Part shown: piece by piece, positions 45,624 through 45,676 of the stretch
Layout of the letters: every line of letters starts with the position of its first letter
How positions within the stretch are numbered: position 1 is the first letter of the stretch
Assembly (NCBI RefSeq): GCF_030538695.1
Contig: NZ_JAUNTN010000026.1
Span: 1-45,676, forward strand
DNA length: 45,676 nucleotides
Origin: Paracoccus sp. (in: a-proteobacteria)
Lineage (GTDB): Bacteria > Pseudomonadota > Alphaproteobacteria > Rhodobacterales > Rhodobacteraceae
Direction of reading: 5' to 3'
Made by a program: the position numbers and the translations under genes
The notes under the pieces: model-generated
Told to the model about the DNA's origin: nothing
The model's input: the letters and a program-made list of their open reading frames with translations, nothing else
Database searches by the model: none

Positions 45624-45676
45624 TGACCTGCCCCCCTTTGTTCCCTCGTTTATAACGAGAGTCTGCGGGTTTTATT
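45624..45676. mobile_element. Insertion sequence end (right contig boundary)
   Basis: This is an exact inverted copy of 1-53. It starts TGACCTGCCCCCC and runs out of the window. The identical outward-reading end on both sides means that two copies of the element flank the contig in opposite orientation. Confidence 0.7.

Overview
The window reads as one chromosomal contig of a high-GC alphaproteobacterium of the Rhodobacterales, most like Paracoccus or a close relative. The evidence is a compact phaZ / phaC-phaP-phaR polyhydroxyalkanoate cluster with CTGC-N3-GCAG PhaR sites, a pseudoazurin gene, an intergenic repeat with a CCCCCGAGGATATTT tail of the kind common in this order, and core genes (lon, HU, trpB, selD, cysS, cimA, eno, selO, aqpZ, obgE, proB). 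No species can be fixed from the sequence alone.

Both ends carry the same perfect 53-bp sequence in inverted orientation (1-53 and 45624-45676). Each looks like one end of an insertion sequence that continues outside the window, so the contig probably stops at two oppositely oriented copies of one IS. Just inside each end lies accessory, partly broken DNA.

Left accessory region (54-7040). It starts with a chain of genes overlapping by ATGA: a 5'-truncated ORF, a TumE-like toxin, its HTH partner, and a serine recombinase cut off after the catalytic domain. Scrap follows: a phospholipase-D-like fragment, an unknown leftward fragment, and a chimeric DUF3164/zinc-ribbon phage protein. Next is the control region of a Mu-like phage: a leftward coupled three-gene early operon, three copies of a 16-bp operator, and a rightward S24 (CI/LexA-type) repressor. 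An unknown gene plus an XRE-ImmA/IrrE protease gene follow, behind their own palindromic promoter. The block ends at 6963-7039 in repeated sequence that looks like the transposase-binding left end of the phage. The phage's transposase, head and tail genes are not in the window.

Core chromosome (7167-43935). tRNA-Ser(GGA), then the PHA cluster. A cobalamin riboswitch precedes an ABC uptake operon (SBP, permease, ATPase) whose last gene, overlapping the ATPase gene, encodes pseudoazurin. tRNA-Asn(GTT) has an integrase stump beside it. Then come an MBL-fold hydrolase, a lone EnvZ-like kinase, a secreted triple-repeat protein, lon, HU and tRNA-Val(CAC). After these come a phosphatase, an FAH-family protein, a lone TRAP binding protein, trpB and selD. 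A glycosyltransferase overlaps a PaiB-like gene, followed by a UDP-glucuronate pair (ugd and an epimerase) and cysS. cimA overlaps an NDUFAF6-like gene. A lone cheB, eno, selO, aqpZ, an SMR pump and the overlapping pair obgE-proB close the core.

Right accessory region (43936-45623) holds short repeats and unrecognised, probably degenerate ORFs. The parts with the most to reward study are the phage control region with its ImmA-type cargo, the TA-recombinase chain, the long histone-like tail on PhaC, and pseudoazurin placed under B12 control.
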